A stretch of DNA of 48,430 nt from Mycobacterium sp. 1164985.4 (GTDB lineage Bacteria; Actinomycetota; Actinomycetes; Mycobacteriales; Mycobacteriaceae). A program made the position numbers and the translations under genes. The DNA is taken from contig NZ_LZMD01000059.1 in NCBI RefSeq assembly GCF_001668575.1, positions 1-48,430 on the forward strand. The letters are read 5' to 3'. Under the pieces are notes generated by a model, which saw only the letters and a program-made list of their open reading frames with translations, searched no databases and had not been told where the DNA came from. Shown one piece after another: positions 7,481 to 15,747 of this stretch. How positions within the stretch are numbered: position 1 is the first letter of the stretch; each line of letters opens with the position of its first letter.

Positions 7481-8770
7481 TCAGGAAAGCGCCGCGGCGA
7501 CGGACTCGGCGAGCACGTCGATGCCCGCGTCGAGGTCGGCCTCGGAAGTGGTCAGCGGCGGAAGCAGTTTGACGACCTCGTCGGATGGACCGCTGGTCTC
7601 CATGAGCACGCCGCGATCGAACCCCGCGCGGCACACCGCCGAGGCCATCGGCGCGTCTTCGAACTTGAGGCCCTGCGCCATGCCGCGTCCGCGCGCGCTG
7701 ACGCCCGGATACTGCTCGGCGATGCTTTCCAGGCGAGCGCGGATCTGCTCACCCTTGGCAAGGGTGTCGTCACCGAACGTCTCGGTCTGCCAATAAATTT
7801 CAAGCGCCTTGCTGGCGGTCACGAACGCCGGGTTGTGGCCGCGGAACGTTCCGTTGTGCTCCCCGGGGGTCCACACGTCGAGCTCCCTGCGGAACAAGGT
7901 CAGCGCCATCGGCAGACCGTATCCGCTGATCGACTTGGACAGCGTGACGATGTCGGGAACGATGCCGGCCTCCTCGAAGCTGAAGAAGCGACCGGTGCGC
8001 CCGCAGCCCATCTGCACGTCGTCGACGATCAGCAGGATCTCGCGGCGGCTGCACAGTTCGGCTAATGCCTGCAGCCATTCCACACGTGCGACGTTGAGGC
8101 CGCCCTCACCCTGCACGGTTTCGACGATCACCGCGGCGGGATGGTTGAGTCCGCCGCCCGAATCGTCGAGCACCCGCTCGAACCAGTGGAAGTCCTCGGT
8201 GGCGCCGCCGAAGTAGTTGTCGTATGGCATCGGTGTGGCGTGCACGAGGGGGATACCGGCGCCGGCCCGTTTCATCGAGTTCCCGGTGACCGACAGCGCG
8301 CCCAACGTCATTCCGTGAAATGCGTTGGTGAAGTTGATGATCGACTCACGACCGGTCACCTTGCGGGCGAGCTTGAGGGCCGCCTCGACGGCGTTCGCGC
8401 CGGTCGGTCCCGGGAACTGCACCTTGTAGTCGAGGCCGCGCGGCTTGAGGATCAGCTGCTCGAAGTTCTGCAGGAACTCCGTTTTGGCGGCCGTGGCCAT
8501 ATCGAGCGAGTGCACGATGTTGTCGTTGGTCAGGTATTCGATCAGCGGCCGCTTCAACTCGGGGTTGTTGTGGCCGTAGTTCAGCGCACCGGCTCCCGCG
8601 AAGAAGTCGAGGTAGCGCCGGCCGGAGGTGTCGGTCACCCACGATCCCTGGGCGACGGCCATGGTGGCCGGCCAGCCCCGGCAGTAGCTGCGGACCTCGG
8701 ATTCGACTGAGGAGTACACGTCGGGCAGGTCGGATTCTTCAGGGCGGGGGAGTGTTGCTGGCGTAGACAT
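7481..8770 (-). CDS. ectB: Diaminobutyrate-2-oxoglutarate transaminase
   Basis: Class III PLP aminotransferase making L-2,4-diaminobutyrate from aspartate semialdehyde and glutamate. 429 residues. The PLP lysine is Lys279 in DIVTLSKSISGYGLP, preceded by the cofactor-binding Asp of LLIVDDVQMGCGRTG. FFAGAGALNYGHNNP and FHGMTLGALSVTGN are typical EctB segments. AAAGGA lies before ATG 8770. It starts 18 bp after ectA. No ectoine-specific aspartokinase (ask_ect) is in the operon, so precursor comes from general aspartate metabolism. Confidence 0.97.
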   Translation of the reverse strand: MSTPATLPRPEESDLPDVYSSVESEVRSYCRGWPATMAVAQGSWVTDTSGRRYLDFFAGAGALNYGHNNPELKRPLIEYLTNDNIVHSLDMATAAKTEFLQNFEQLILKPRGLDYKVQFPGPTGANAVEAALKLARKVTGRESIINFTNAFHGMTLGALSVTGNSMKRAGAGIPLVHATPMPYDNYFGGATEDFHWFERVLDDSGGGLNHPAAVIVETVQGEGGLNVARVEWLQALAELCSRREILLIVDDVQMGCGRTGRFFSFEEAGIVPDIVTLSKSISGYGLPMALTLFRRELDVWTPGEHNGTFRGHNPAFVTASKALEIYWQTETFGDDTLAKGEQIRARLESIAEQYPGVSARGRGMAQGLKFEDAPMASAVCRAGFDRGVLMETSGPSDEVVKLLPPLTTSEADLDAGIDVLAESVAAALS

Positions 8771-8788
8771 GGGTCCTTTCTGAGGTGT

Positions 8789-9391
8789 CTAGTCGGCCAA
8801 AGGTGTGGTGATGGGTCCGATTCGGACCGTCGGCTCGTCTTCGTGGGACTGGTCGGCGGCCAGGTGCGCGGCGGTGAACCGGGGCTCCTCCATGAGGGGC
8901 ACCCCGTTTCGCCGAGCGAACGCGCCGAAGAACGCGCGGGACGCCGAGTTGCTCGGCGCCACCGTGGCTTCGACGGTGACGGGGTGGCCCCGACGCTCGG
9001 CGCGGACGCGATGAACGAGGCCGTCGAGCATTGCGCTGGCCAGTCCGGTTCCTCGGGCGCTCGCCGCGACGGCCACCTGCCAGACGAAGAGCACTTCGGG
9101 TCGCGCCGGCGGGTGGTAGCCGGTGATCAACCCGCAGATCTGGCCATCTTTCTCCGCCACAATCGAAGTACTGGCAAAGTCCGTGGCCATCAACAGATAG
9201 GTGTACACGGAGTTCAGATCGAGCACTTCGGTCTCGGCCACGAGGCGATGCATCGCGACGGCATCGCCCTCATTAGGCGACCGAAGATGATTGGTCCATG
9301 AAATCGGCTGTGCTGCGGGCACTTTCGAACCAGCATTCCGCCCATCCGGAGCCAAGGCCGGGTCGCGAATGGTCACTTGCGTTGTCACCAC
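8789..9391 (-). CDS. ectA: L-2,4-diaminobutyric acid acetyltransferase
   Basis: GNAT-fold acetyl-CoA transferase, N-gamma-acetylating diaminobutyrate. 200 residues. The acetyl-CoA-binding turn is VAVAASARGTGLASAML; LDLNSVYTYLLMATDFASTSIVAE and the VTVEATVAPSNSASRAFFGAFAR segment are characteristic of EctA. GTG 9391 is followed at once by a second GTG. No Shine-Dalgarno is visible; TAATTT lies 6 nt upstream, so a leaderless start is likely. First gene of the operon; the long upstream region carries an OmpR-type direct repeat. Confidence 0.95.
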   Translation of the reverse strand: MVTTQVTIRDPALAPDGRNAGSKVPAAQPISWTNHLRSPNEGDAVAMHRLVAETEVLDLNSVYTYLLMATDFASTSIVAEKDGQICGLITGYHPPARPEVLFVWQVAVAASARGTGLASAMLDGLVHRVRAERRGHPVTVEATVAPSNSASRAFFGAFARRNGVPLMEEPRFTAAHLAADQSHEDEPTVRIGPITTPLAD

Positions 9392-9749
9392 CGAACAAAA
9401 TTATCGAGTCACATCAGTTACGTCATCGGCGTTATGACCGTAGGCCAGCAAAAACTGACAGGCAAGTTTCCACCTCTCCCTCACGCCCGTTAGGTGCGCG
9501 ACGGAGCGGCTAATCACCTGCGCGGATGCCGATGCTTGAGACACCCGTCACGTGATCAAGCGTTATCAAAACGTTATCTAGCGGACCCGTCAATGTTTTG
9601 ATCGGCTAACGACGGGTAGTTTGTGACGCAGCCGTCAATCCGCTTGGACTGACAAATGGAGTGTTCGGGGGTCCGCTCCGGCGTTCTTCTCGTGCGCGGT
9701 CAATGCTGACGCGCGCGCGACATCAATGAGGTAGCGAAGGAGATTTTTC
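9392..9749. promoter_or_regulatory. Intergenic control region between divergent ectA and a DUF732 gene
   Basis: 358 bp with no convincing gene and lower GC than the flanks. On the minus strand TAATTT (reversed 9398-9403) sits 6 nt before ectA GTG. On the plus side a GAAGGAG Shine-Dalgarno (9736-9742) serves the DUF732 gene. Roughly midway lies a paired GTTATC repeat (separate entry). This is where osmotic control of the ect operon should act. Confidence 0.6.
9561..9578 (-). promoter_or_regulatory. Direct repeat with 11-bp period, MtrA/OmpR-type box candidate
   Basis: CGTTATC occurs twice, 11 bp apart; on the minus strand this is GATAAC-N5-GATAAC. Tandem half-sites one helical turn apart are the binding mode of OmpR-family regulators, and GTAAC-like hexamers with N5 are the reported actinobacterial MtrA motif. 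The site lies about 170 bp from both divergent starts. Related pairs occur at 10064 and 13622. Confidence 0.4.
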
Positions 9750-10031
9750 GTGCGACGCATCATCGGATTGCTGATCGCTGCCGCTGCCACCGCGGTCGTG
9801 TTCGCCGCGCCCGCAGCAGCCGATCAGGCCGACTTCGTGCGCCAGCTCCAGGAACAGTACGTGTTCCTCGGCGCGGATCAGCTGATCTCCGCGGGCAACT
9901 ACGTGTGCGCGGAGGCGGCACGTGGCGTGCCGGCCGCCGAGACGGTGATGAAGATCCGCGATGACCTCGGAATCTCGACCGCCGCCGCCGGCGACATCGT
10001 CAGCCTCGCGGTGGTCGAACTCGGCTGCTGA
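9750..10031 (+). CDS. Secreted DUF732 protein
   Basis: 93 residues from GTG 9750, with GAAGGAG 7 nt upstream. Residues 1-24 are a Sec signal peptide (MRRIIGLLIAAAATAVVF, cleavage after APAAA or AAADQ). The mature part, about 70 residues with cysteines in NYVCAEAARG and at the very C-terminus (ELGC), matches the DUF732 pattern: two cysteines bridging a small helical domain. The family is expanded in mycobacteria and its function is unknown. Confidence 0.9.
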   Translation: MRRIIGLLIAAAATAVVFAAPAAADQADFVRQLQEQYVFLGADQLISAGNYVCAEAARGVPAAETVMKIRDDLGISTAAAGDIVSLAVVELGC

Positions 10032-10063
10032 CCGCGCGCCGGGCGACGTCGCGGCGGACGTTT

Positions 10064-10080
10064 GGTAACAAGCGGGTCAA
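10064..10080 (+). promoter_or_regulatory. Direct repeat GGTAAC-N5-GGTCAA, MtrA-type box candidate
   Basis: Two related hexamers with an 11-bp period, 52 bp before the GTG of the mycolyltransferase paralogue. Same architecture as the sites at 9561 and 13622. A TAGCTT -10-like box (10120-10125) lies 40 bp downstream, so the site is suitably placed for an activator or repressor. Confidence 0.4.
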
Positions 10081-10122
10081 GCGGTGCGTGGCGCGTTCTG
10101 CGCAGGGACGCGGAATTGCTAG

Positions 10123-11091
<969 letters not shown>

Positions 11092-11137
11092 CGTCCTTCC
11101 GTCATACGATGGCCGGGATATCGATCCAGGGGTGGAC

Positions 11138-11845
11138 ATGACCGATGACTCCGGCGGTCTTCATGACGAGATCGCACGGCTGGCGCGCAGCCTGCACAGC
11201 CAAAAGGGCGCGGACATGAGCGTCGACAATCTTGTCGACGAGGTCACGGCGACGGCGGTGCGCATCCTGCCAGGTGTCGACCATGCGGGCATCTCGCTGG
11301 TCGACCCCAAGAGTCGGCGCGTCCGATCGGTCGCGGCCACGGGTCCGGTGCCCAAGGAACTCGACAACCTGCAGGAGGCCCTTCAGCAGGGCCCCTGCGT
11401 CGACACCATCCACGATCGCGTGACGGTGCGCGTCGACGACTACGAGTCCGAGGACCGGTGGTCGCAGTTCATGCGGCGTGCACTCGACGTCACGCCGGTG
11501 CGCTCCAGCTTGTCCATCCAGCTCTACACCCACGAATCGGAGATCGGGGCGCTGAGCCTGTACTCGGAGCGGGCGCACACCTTCACCGCGCAACTCGAGG
11601 ACTTGGCGTTGGCCGTGGCGGCACACGCCGCGATCGGATTGGCGACAGCGCGCCGCGACGATCAGTTCCGGACCGCGCTGGCATCGCGCGACATCATCGG
11701 TCAGGCCAAGGGCATGATCATGGAGCGCTTCGATCTCGACGCCGCCGACGCGTTCAACCTGCTGGTGAAGCTCTCCCAGGAAAAGAACACGCCGCTGCAT
11801 TTGATCGCTGTGCAACTGGTCGGCCGAGGAAACTCGCCCGCATAA
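11138..11845 (+). CDS. GAF-ANTAR putative transcription antitermination regulator
   Basis: 235 residues. Residues about 8-165 form a GAF sensor (ILPGVDHAGISLVDPKSRRV, QQGPCVDTI, GALSLYSERAHTFT). Residues about 172-232 form an ANTAR domain (FRTALASRDIIGQAKGMIME, then FNLLVKLSQEKNTPL), which binds paired RNA hairpins to prevent termination. AGGGG (11128-11132) favours ATG 11138 over GTG 11132. The combination is common in mycobacteria; the ligand is unknown. It sits with two STAS proteins and an RsbW-like kinase, suggesting a stress-signalling cluster. Confidence 0.92.
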   Translation: MTDDSGGLHDEIARLARSLHSQKGADMSVDNLVDEVTATAVRILPGVDHAGISLVDPKSRRVRSVAATGPVPKELDNLQEALQQGPCVDTIHDRVTVRVDDYESEDRWSQFMRRALDVTPVRSSLSIQLYTHESEIGALSLYSERAHTFTAQLEDLALAVAAHAAIGLATARRDDQFRTALASRDIIGQAKGMIMERFDLDAADAFNLLVKLSQEKNTPLHLIAVQLVGRGNSPA

Positions 11846-12031
11846 TTGCCGCGGGCCCCTCGCCCGGTGCACCACCCGTCAGTCATTGGCCATGTGGGCC
11901 CTGACCGGCGCGGATGGGTCCCCGTTTATGCATCGGTACCGTGAAGTCGCTACCCTATTGCGCGGGTTAAGACTGCAGCCTCGCGTGAACGGCCATGACC
12001 GCTACGGTGGTTGCCAAACAAGAGGTGAGGC

Positions 12032-12379
12032 TTGGACGGACAACTTTGTACCGAGAACTGGGTGGGACGCGTCGCTGTCGTCGCCGCCTCCGGTGACCTC
12101 GACATGCTCACGGCACCGCAGCTGCGGGAAGCCGTACAGGCGGCGTTGGGCAAGGATCCGGTCGGTCTGATCGTCGACCTGACCAGCGTGGAGTTCCTGG
12201 GGTCCGCGGGCATGCAGGTACTGATGGAGACCCACAACCAGACCGACGGCACCGAGACCCGCTTCGCGGTCGTCGCGGACGGTTCCGCCACCAGCCGGCC
12301 ACTGAAGATCACGGGGATCGCGGATTTGATCGACCTGTTTTCCTCACTGGACGTCGCGCTCGACAACATCACAGCTTGA
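12032..12379 (+). CDS. STAS-domain anti-sigma factor antagonist
   Basis: 115 residues from TTG 12032, with AGAGGTGAGG just upstream. The fold runs VAVVAASGDLDMLTAPQLREAV, LIVDLTSVEFLGSAG, then the C-terminal helix. The phosphoacceptor Ser is present in FLGSAGM, so it should cycle between phosphorylated and active forms as SpoIIAA/RsbV do. It ends 31 bp before the RsbW-like kinase gene, its obvious partner. Confidence 0.9.
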   Translation: MDGQLCTENWVGRVAVVAASGDLDMLTAPQLREAVQAALGKDPVGLIVDLTSVEFLGSAGMQVLMETHNQTDGTETRFAVVADGSATSRPLKITGIADLIDLFSSLDVALDNITA

Positions 12380-12410
12380 GCCGCGGCCGGACGGGGTAAT
12401 CAGAGTCGAC

Positions 12411-12857
12411 ATGAACGCTCCGACGGAACTGGGTTTTTCGAGTAATGGTCCTGCCGATGCGCAGACCGTTGCCGAGTTCCGCAATGCCTTCGCACAGTGG
12501 TTGAAGTCGAACTTCGCGCTCGACGCCGACCGCTTCAGTGACATATTGCTCGCGGTGAACGAGGCCCTGACCAACGCCGCCGAGTTCGCTTACGTTGGGT
12601 CCAAGCAGGCTGGGACGATGTCCGTAACGGCCCGTTATGACGCCCAAGAGCGTCGGCTGACCGCGATCGTCACTGACCAGGGCGCTTGGTTGGAGAAGGA
12701 GCCCGACGCGGCGAGCACCCGCGGTCGCGGGATCCAGTTGATGCGGGCCCTGTCCGACCGCGCAACCGTCGACGGGTCGGCGTCAGGCACTCGCGTTCAG
12801 CTCGAGTTCGATGACTGCCGGCTCGCCTCCGAAGAGCCGTTCGCCACATCCGCTTGA
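12411..12857 (+). CDS. RsbW-like serine kinase / anti-sigma factor (HATPase_c)
   Basis: 148 residues with the GHKL ATPase boxes: N box LAVNEALTNAAEFAY, G1 VTDQGAW, G2 RGRGIQLMRAL, and GTRVQLEF. There is no dimerisation domain or TM, so it is a soluble SpoIIAB/RsbW-class protein that binds a sigma factor or antagonist and phosphorylates STAS proteins. No sigma factor gene is adjacent, so its target (SigF is plausible in mycobacteria) must be encoded elsewhere. Confidence 0.9.
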   Translation: MNAPTELGFSSNGPADAQTVAEFRNAFAQWLKSNFALDADRFSDILLAVNEALTNAAEFAYVGSKQAGTMSVTARYDAQERRLTAIVTDQGAWLEKEPDAASTRGRGIQLMRALSDRATVDGSASGTRVQLEFDDCRLASEEPFATSA

Positions 12858-12862
12858 CTTTT

Positions 12863-12888
12863 GTTTGGTCCGCGGCGGACGCGGGTAA
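12863..12888 (+). promoter_or_regulatory. SigF-type promoter
   Basis: TGTTT, 16 bp, then GGGTA: this matches the mycobacterial SigF consensus GTTT-N15-17-GGGTA. It follows the RsbW-like gene by a few bases and precedes the second STAS gene by about 135 bp, so that gene may be SigF-dependent. The spacer is a GGTCCGCGGCGGAC near-palindrome. Confidence 0.65.
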
Positions 12889-13022
12889 AGGCGCTTCGCT
12901 GACTTCCATCGCAGAAAGCGAGCGCAGGTATGGGTAGTGAACCCCGGGGCGTCGATCTTGCTCCATCCGGTACCTGCGGCAAGCGCGGAACCCGGTAACC
13001 GGACGCGGTCGGGAACCGAGAA

Positions 13023-13430
13023 ATGTCCGTCGTGGCGGTCCACCGCCCGCCATCGCAGCCCAGGCGGGTGTTGTCCGTCGTCTCCACCACCTGCGCCGTC
13101 GGTGGGCCAGACCACATCGTCGTGTCGGTCACGGGTGAGATCGATGCCGCCAACGTCAGGGATTTTGCGGCGATCGTCCTCGACGCGATCACCGACGCCG
13201 CGCGTGTCACCCTCGACCTGTCCGGCTTGGACTTCTTTGCGATCGATGGGGTGACCGCACTTCACGCGCTCAATGCCCGGCTGCTGCGGGCGGGCGTGTC
13301 GTGGTGCGTGGTCCCCGGCGCCGCCGCATCGCGGGTGCTGGCGCTGTGCGACCCGGAGGAGCTGATTCCCATGGTGAATGTGCAGCCGCCGTCGCCGCCG
13401 CAAAGGCCGAGGCTGCGTCTGGTGCGGTAG
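13023..13430 (+). CDS. STAS-domain protein lacking the usual phosphoacceptor
   Basis: 135 residues. STAS core: HIVVSVTGEIDAANVRDFAAIVL, VTLDLSGLDFFAIDGVTALHAL, then a C-terminal part resembling mycobacterial RsfA-like proteins (GVSWCVVPGAAASRVLALCDPE). Where the previous STAS protein has FLGSAG, this has FFAIDG, with Ile at the Ser/Thr site and an adjacent Asp, so it may be constitutively active or phosphomimetic. The tail (PPSPPQRPRLRLVR) is basic. ATG 13023 has only a weak Shine-Dalgarno; a SigF-type promoter lies upstream. Confidence 0.85.
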   Translation: MSVVAVHRPPSQPRRVLSVVSTTCAVGGPDHIVVSVTGEIDAANVRDFAAIVLDAITDAARVTLDLSGLDFFAIDGVTALHALNARLLRAGVSWCVVPGAAASRVLALCDPEELIPMVNVQPPSPPQRPRLRLVR

Positions 13431-13814
13431 TCGCTCTGCGCTCTGTGTGACGGTCGTGGCGCCTGTTGCCGATTTGCTGTCGTGTCGCCCTGTGATCTAC
13501 CGCTCACTTTGGGCCGCAAAGCTAAGAATCCGTAATAGGTGCCGTCGGCCACATTCTTCGGAACGCCTTGCGGCGCCTCCGTTTACACAGGTCATTAACC
13601 GTTTGCTCAACGGCGCCAAGAGGTAACAATCGGGTAACGGGCGATTTTCTAAGCGGTGTCTGAGAGGTTCGCAGGAACGCGCGAAGCCCGCCTCCTGCGT
13701 CGCGCGGGTAGGTCCGAATTCGTCGCTAGACTCGTTGCAGACCGCGCCGAAACGGCGCGATACGACTTGGAATCTAGGGCCGGTACACGCATCCGGCGGA
13801 GGTACCGAAAGACA
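13431..13814. other. Intergenic stretch of 384 bp without a clear gene
   Basis: Locally AT-richer (about 13490-13650) than its surroundings. It holds a GGTAAC-N5-GGTAAC repeat and, at 13798-13802, the GGAGG of the downstream gene. The frame from 13656 is open into the beta-propeller gene, but those 53 codons are arginine-rich and look untranslated. Confidence 0.5.
13622..13638 (+). promoter_or_regulatory. Direct repeat GGTAAC-N5-GGTAAC, MtrA-type box candidate
   Basis: Perfect hexamer repeat with an 11-bp period (13622-13627 and 13633-13638), the best of three such sites here. It lies about 180 bp before ATG 13815 of the beta-propeller gene. Confidence 0.45.
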
Positions 13815-14834
13815 ATGGCTGACTTTTTGATGCCCGAGCATGGGCCCACCGCGCTGGGTGCCGTCGAGTTGAGTCGAGGGCCGATCGGCGACATCGCCGC
13901 GACCGGCGCGGGTACGACGCTGGTCACCCACCCCGGTGACGACAGCGTCGCCGTGCTCAATGCCCGCACCCTGGCGGCAGAGGCGATCATCGCCGTTCAC
14001 GGCGAACCTTTCGCGGTCGCGATCCACGACGACCGCGCCTACGTGAGCACCTCCTCGTGGACTCATAAGGACGAGGTGACCGTGCTGGATACGGCCACCA
14101 GGTCGGTGATCGCGTCGTATCCGCTGGCGGACAACGTGACGGCGCTCGCGGTCAGCCCCGACGGTAAACGGGTCTACGCCGGACGCACCGGCGACGGGCG
14201 CATCGACATCGCGGTGATCGACATCCCCGCCGACCGCGTGGGCACCATCGACGTCGCGACCGGTGCCGGCATCGGGATCGACGCACTCGCCGTCGACCCG
14301 ACCGGAACCAAGCTTTTCGTCGCCACCACCGATGCGCGCGGCAGCGCGGTCGTCACGGTCGAACTCGAGACCGGGCGCGTCGGCGGCGCCGTGCGGATCG
14401 GTTCCCCGATTCGCGATATCGCGCTCGCGGACGACACCGCGTTCGTCCTCAGCTCGGACCGGGCTCGCGGTGGCGTGGTGCACGCGGTCGACCTCACGAC
14501 GACGGGGCGTATCACCGACGTCATCGAGATCGGTGGTGCCCCAACCCAACTCGCGATGGGTGTGGACAAGAGCAGGGCGTACATCGTCGACTACGACCAC
14601 GTCGCGGTGCTGTGCACGCTCACCTTGCAGATCATCGACACGATCACCCTCGACGCTCGCCCGTCCTGCGTGACGGTCGATTCGCGCGGTGGTCGCCTCT
14701 ACGTGGCCGACTACGCGGGCGGTGTGACGATGTTCGCCGTCGACGCGACGATGCCGATGCTCTATTCGGAGTTCGTCGCGACCGACCCCATAGTGACGCC
14801 CCGGATGCGCGAGCTGGAGACGCTCACCGCGTAG
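13815..14834 (+). CDS. YVTN/YncE-like beta-propeller protein
   Basis: 339 residues. Repeats of about 45 residues with the pattern '(T)VAVLNARTL...GEPFAVAIHDDRAYVS', 'VTVLDTATRSVI...ALAVSPDGKRVYAG' and 'CVTVDSRGGRLYVADYAGGVTMF' make a probable seven-bladed propeller. No signal peptide is seen from ATG 13815, so it is probably cytoplasmic. GGAGG lies 12 nt before this ATG; an earlier in-frame ATG (13656) would add an arginine-rich extension unlike the rest. Ligand unknown. Confidence 0.82.
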   Translation: MADFLMPEHGPTALGAVELSRGPIGDIAATGAGTTLVTHPGDDSVAVLNARTLAAEAIIAVHGEPFAVAIHDDRAYVSTSSWTHKDEVTVLDTATRSVIASYPLADNVTALAVSPDGKRVYAGRTGDGRIDIAVIDIPADRVGTIDVATGAGIGIDALAVDPTGTKLFVATTDARGSAVVTVELETGRVGGAVRIGSPIRDIALADDTAFVLSSDRARGGVVHAVDLTTTGRITDVIEIGGAPTQLAMGVDKSRAYIVDYDHVAVLCTLTLQIIDTITLDARPSCVTVDSRGGRLYVADYAGGVTMFAVDATMPMLYSEFVATDPIVTPRMRELETLTA

Positions 14835-14841
14835 GACGTCA

Positions 14842-15009
14842 TCACGGCGCCCGCCGATCGGCCGCCGCGACGGCGCATATCCCGTTGCCCGAGCCGATCG
14901 CGACGAAGTGACTGGCGCCCCCGACCGGATGCCAGACCGCGCCCGGCATCGCATCGGACACCGCCTTGTTGAGCCGACGGCCGTCGCGCGTCGTCACTTC
15001 CGCCGTCAC
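14842..15009 (-). CDS. Small hypothetical protein, 55 residues
   Basis: Starts at GTG 15009 with GGAGGG 6 nt upstream. Reads VTAEVTTRDGRRLNKAVSD, then MPGAVWHPVGGASHFVAIGSG and CAVAAADRRAP: balanced composition, unlike the arginine-rich shadow frames upstream of the GTG. No signal peptide or TM. It converges on the beta-propeller gene, 7 bp apart, and diverges from the secreted protein at 15109. No family recognised. Confidence 0.6.
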   Translation of the reverse strand: MTAEVTTRDGRRLNKAVSDAMPGAVWHPVGGASHFVAIGSGNGICAVAAADRRAP

Positions 15010-15108
15010 GCCATCCCTCCGGCAAGTGGTGTTGAACCTTTGGCGCCGCCGGCCCGTCGTACCCCCTGAAAGGCCGCAGGGGCCTTCACGACACGAAGGG
15101 AGCGCGCC

Positions 15109-15405
15109 ATGCGCGCAATACTGTTGACAATGACCGGGCTCGCCGCAGCGGCGTGCGGGGCGATTCTCATGCCTCCCGCGATCGCGTCGGCCGCCGAATC
15201 GGCCCAGCTGACCATCGCCACGCTCGAGGCGCAGGGCTTCGACGTCAAGGTCAACCGGATCGGAAGCGCGCCACTCGACCAATGTGTCGTCACCGATGTG
15301 CGAAACGCCCGTGAGCGAACGGAATCGGTGCGGCGAGGCGACGACCTCATCCAGGTGGTCGCCCAGCGCACGATCACGGTCACCGCGGACTGCTCGCGCC
15401 GGTGA
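15109..15405 (+). CDS. Small secreted protein, paralogue of the convergent neighbour
   Basis: 98 residues; AAGGGAG precedes the ATG. Signal peptide about 1-28 (LLTMTGLAAAACGAIL, cleavage near ASAAE). The mature 70 residues contain SAQLTIATLEAQGFDVKVNR, IGSAPLDQCVVTDVRN and a final strand TVTADC, with two cysteines likely disulfide-bonded. It aligns over its whole mature length with the gene at 15415-15738. A mycobacterial exported family of unknown function. Confidence 0.85.
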   Translation: MRAILLTMTGLAAAACGAILMPPAIASAAESAQLTIATLEAQGFDVKVNRIGSAPLDQCVVTDVRNARERTESVRRGDDLIQVVAQRTITVTADCSRR

Positions 15406-15414
15406 GGCGGATTC

Positions 15415-15738
15415 CTAACGACCGCTGCAGTCCAGCGACACCGAAATCGGTTTGCTGATGGTCACCGGGAACAACACGCCATCCTGGTTGCCGCCCAGAA
15501 GCGGCATCAGCTGGGTGAACTGCTGGGGATTGCGCACGCTGGTGACGACGCATTCGGACATCGGGGCGGTGCCGATCTTGTCGATCGTCACGTTGTACCC
15601 CTGGTCCTGCAGTTTGGAGATGACCTCCTGCGCCGATTCCTGGTCGTCGGCCGACGCGAGGCCCGCGGGCGCGGCAACTGTCGCGCCCACGAGGGCTGCG
15701 GCTCCGGCGAGGATCCATGTGGTCCGCATGCGGTCCAT
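15415..15738 (-). CDS. Small secreted protein, paralogue of the convergent neighbour
   Basis: 107 residues; signal peptide about 1-30 (WILAGAAALVGATVAAP, cleavage near ASADD). The mature part has SAQEVISKLQDQGYNVTIDK, IGTAPMSECVVTSVRN and a final SVSLDC, the same order as in the gene at 15109, with an extra MPLLGGNQDG loop. Both cysteines are conserved. It ends 9 bp from the neighbour's stop (tail to tail). It starts 9 bp after the ltp1 stop, so it is probably co-transcribed with ltp1. Confidence 0.87.
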   Translation of the reverse strand: MDRMRTTWILAGAAALVGATVAAPAGLASADDQESAQEVISKLQDQGYNVTIDKIGTAPMSECVVTSVRNPQQFTQLMPLLGGNQDGVLFPVTISKPISVSLDCSGR

Positions 15739-15747
15739 GATTCCCTA

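Noticed and set aside
8141..8710. Plus-strand ORF of 189 codons across ectB
   Set aside because: Antisense to a gene with every EctB motif; composition (Val/Arg/Gly-rich) is typical of antisense frames in high-GC DNA. Other such ORFs were dropped for the same reason.
11849..11866. CGGGC/GCCCG hairpin after the GAF-ANTAR gene as a terminator or ANTAR target
   Set aside because: Only a 5-bp stem with no partner hairpin or T-tract; too weak to list as a feature.
12373..12398. GGGTA before the RsbW-like gene as a second SigF promoter
   Set aside because: The matching -35 position reads AGCTT rather than GTTT, so only half the motif is present.
13656..13814. N-terminal extension of the beta-propeller protein from ATG 13656
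   Set aside because: The 53 extra residues are arginine-rich, resemble shadow translation and include the GGAGG of the better start at 13815.
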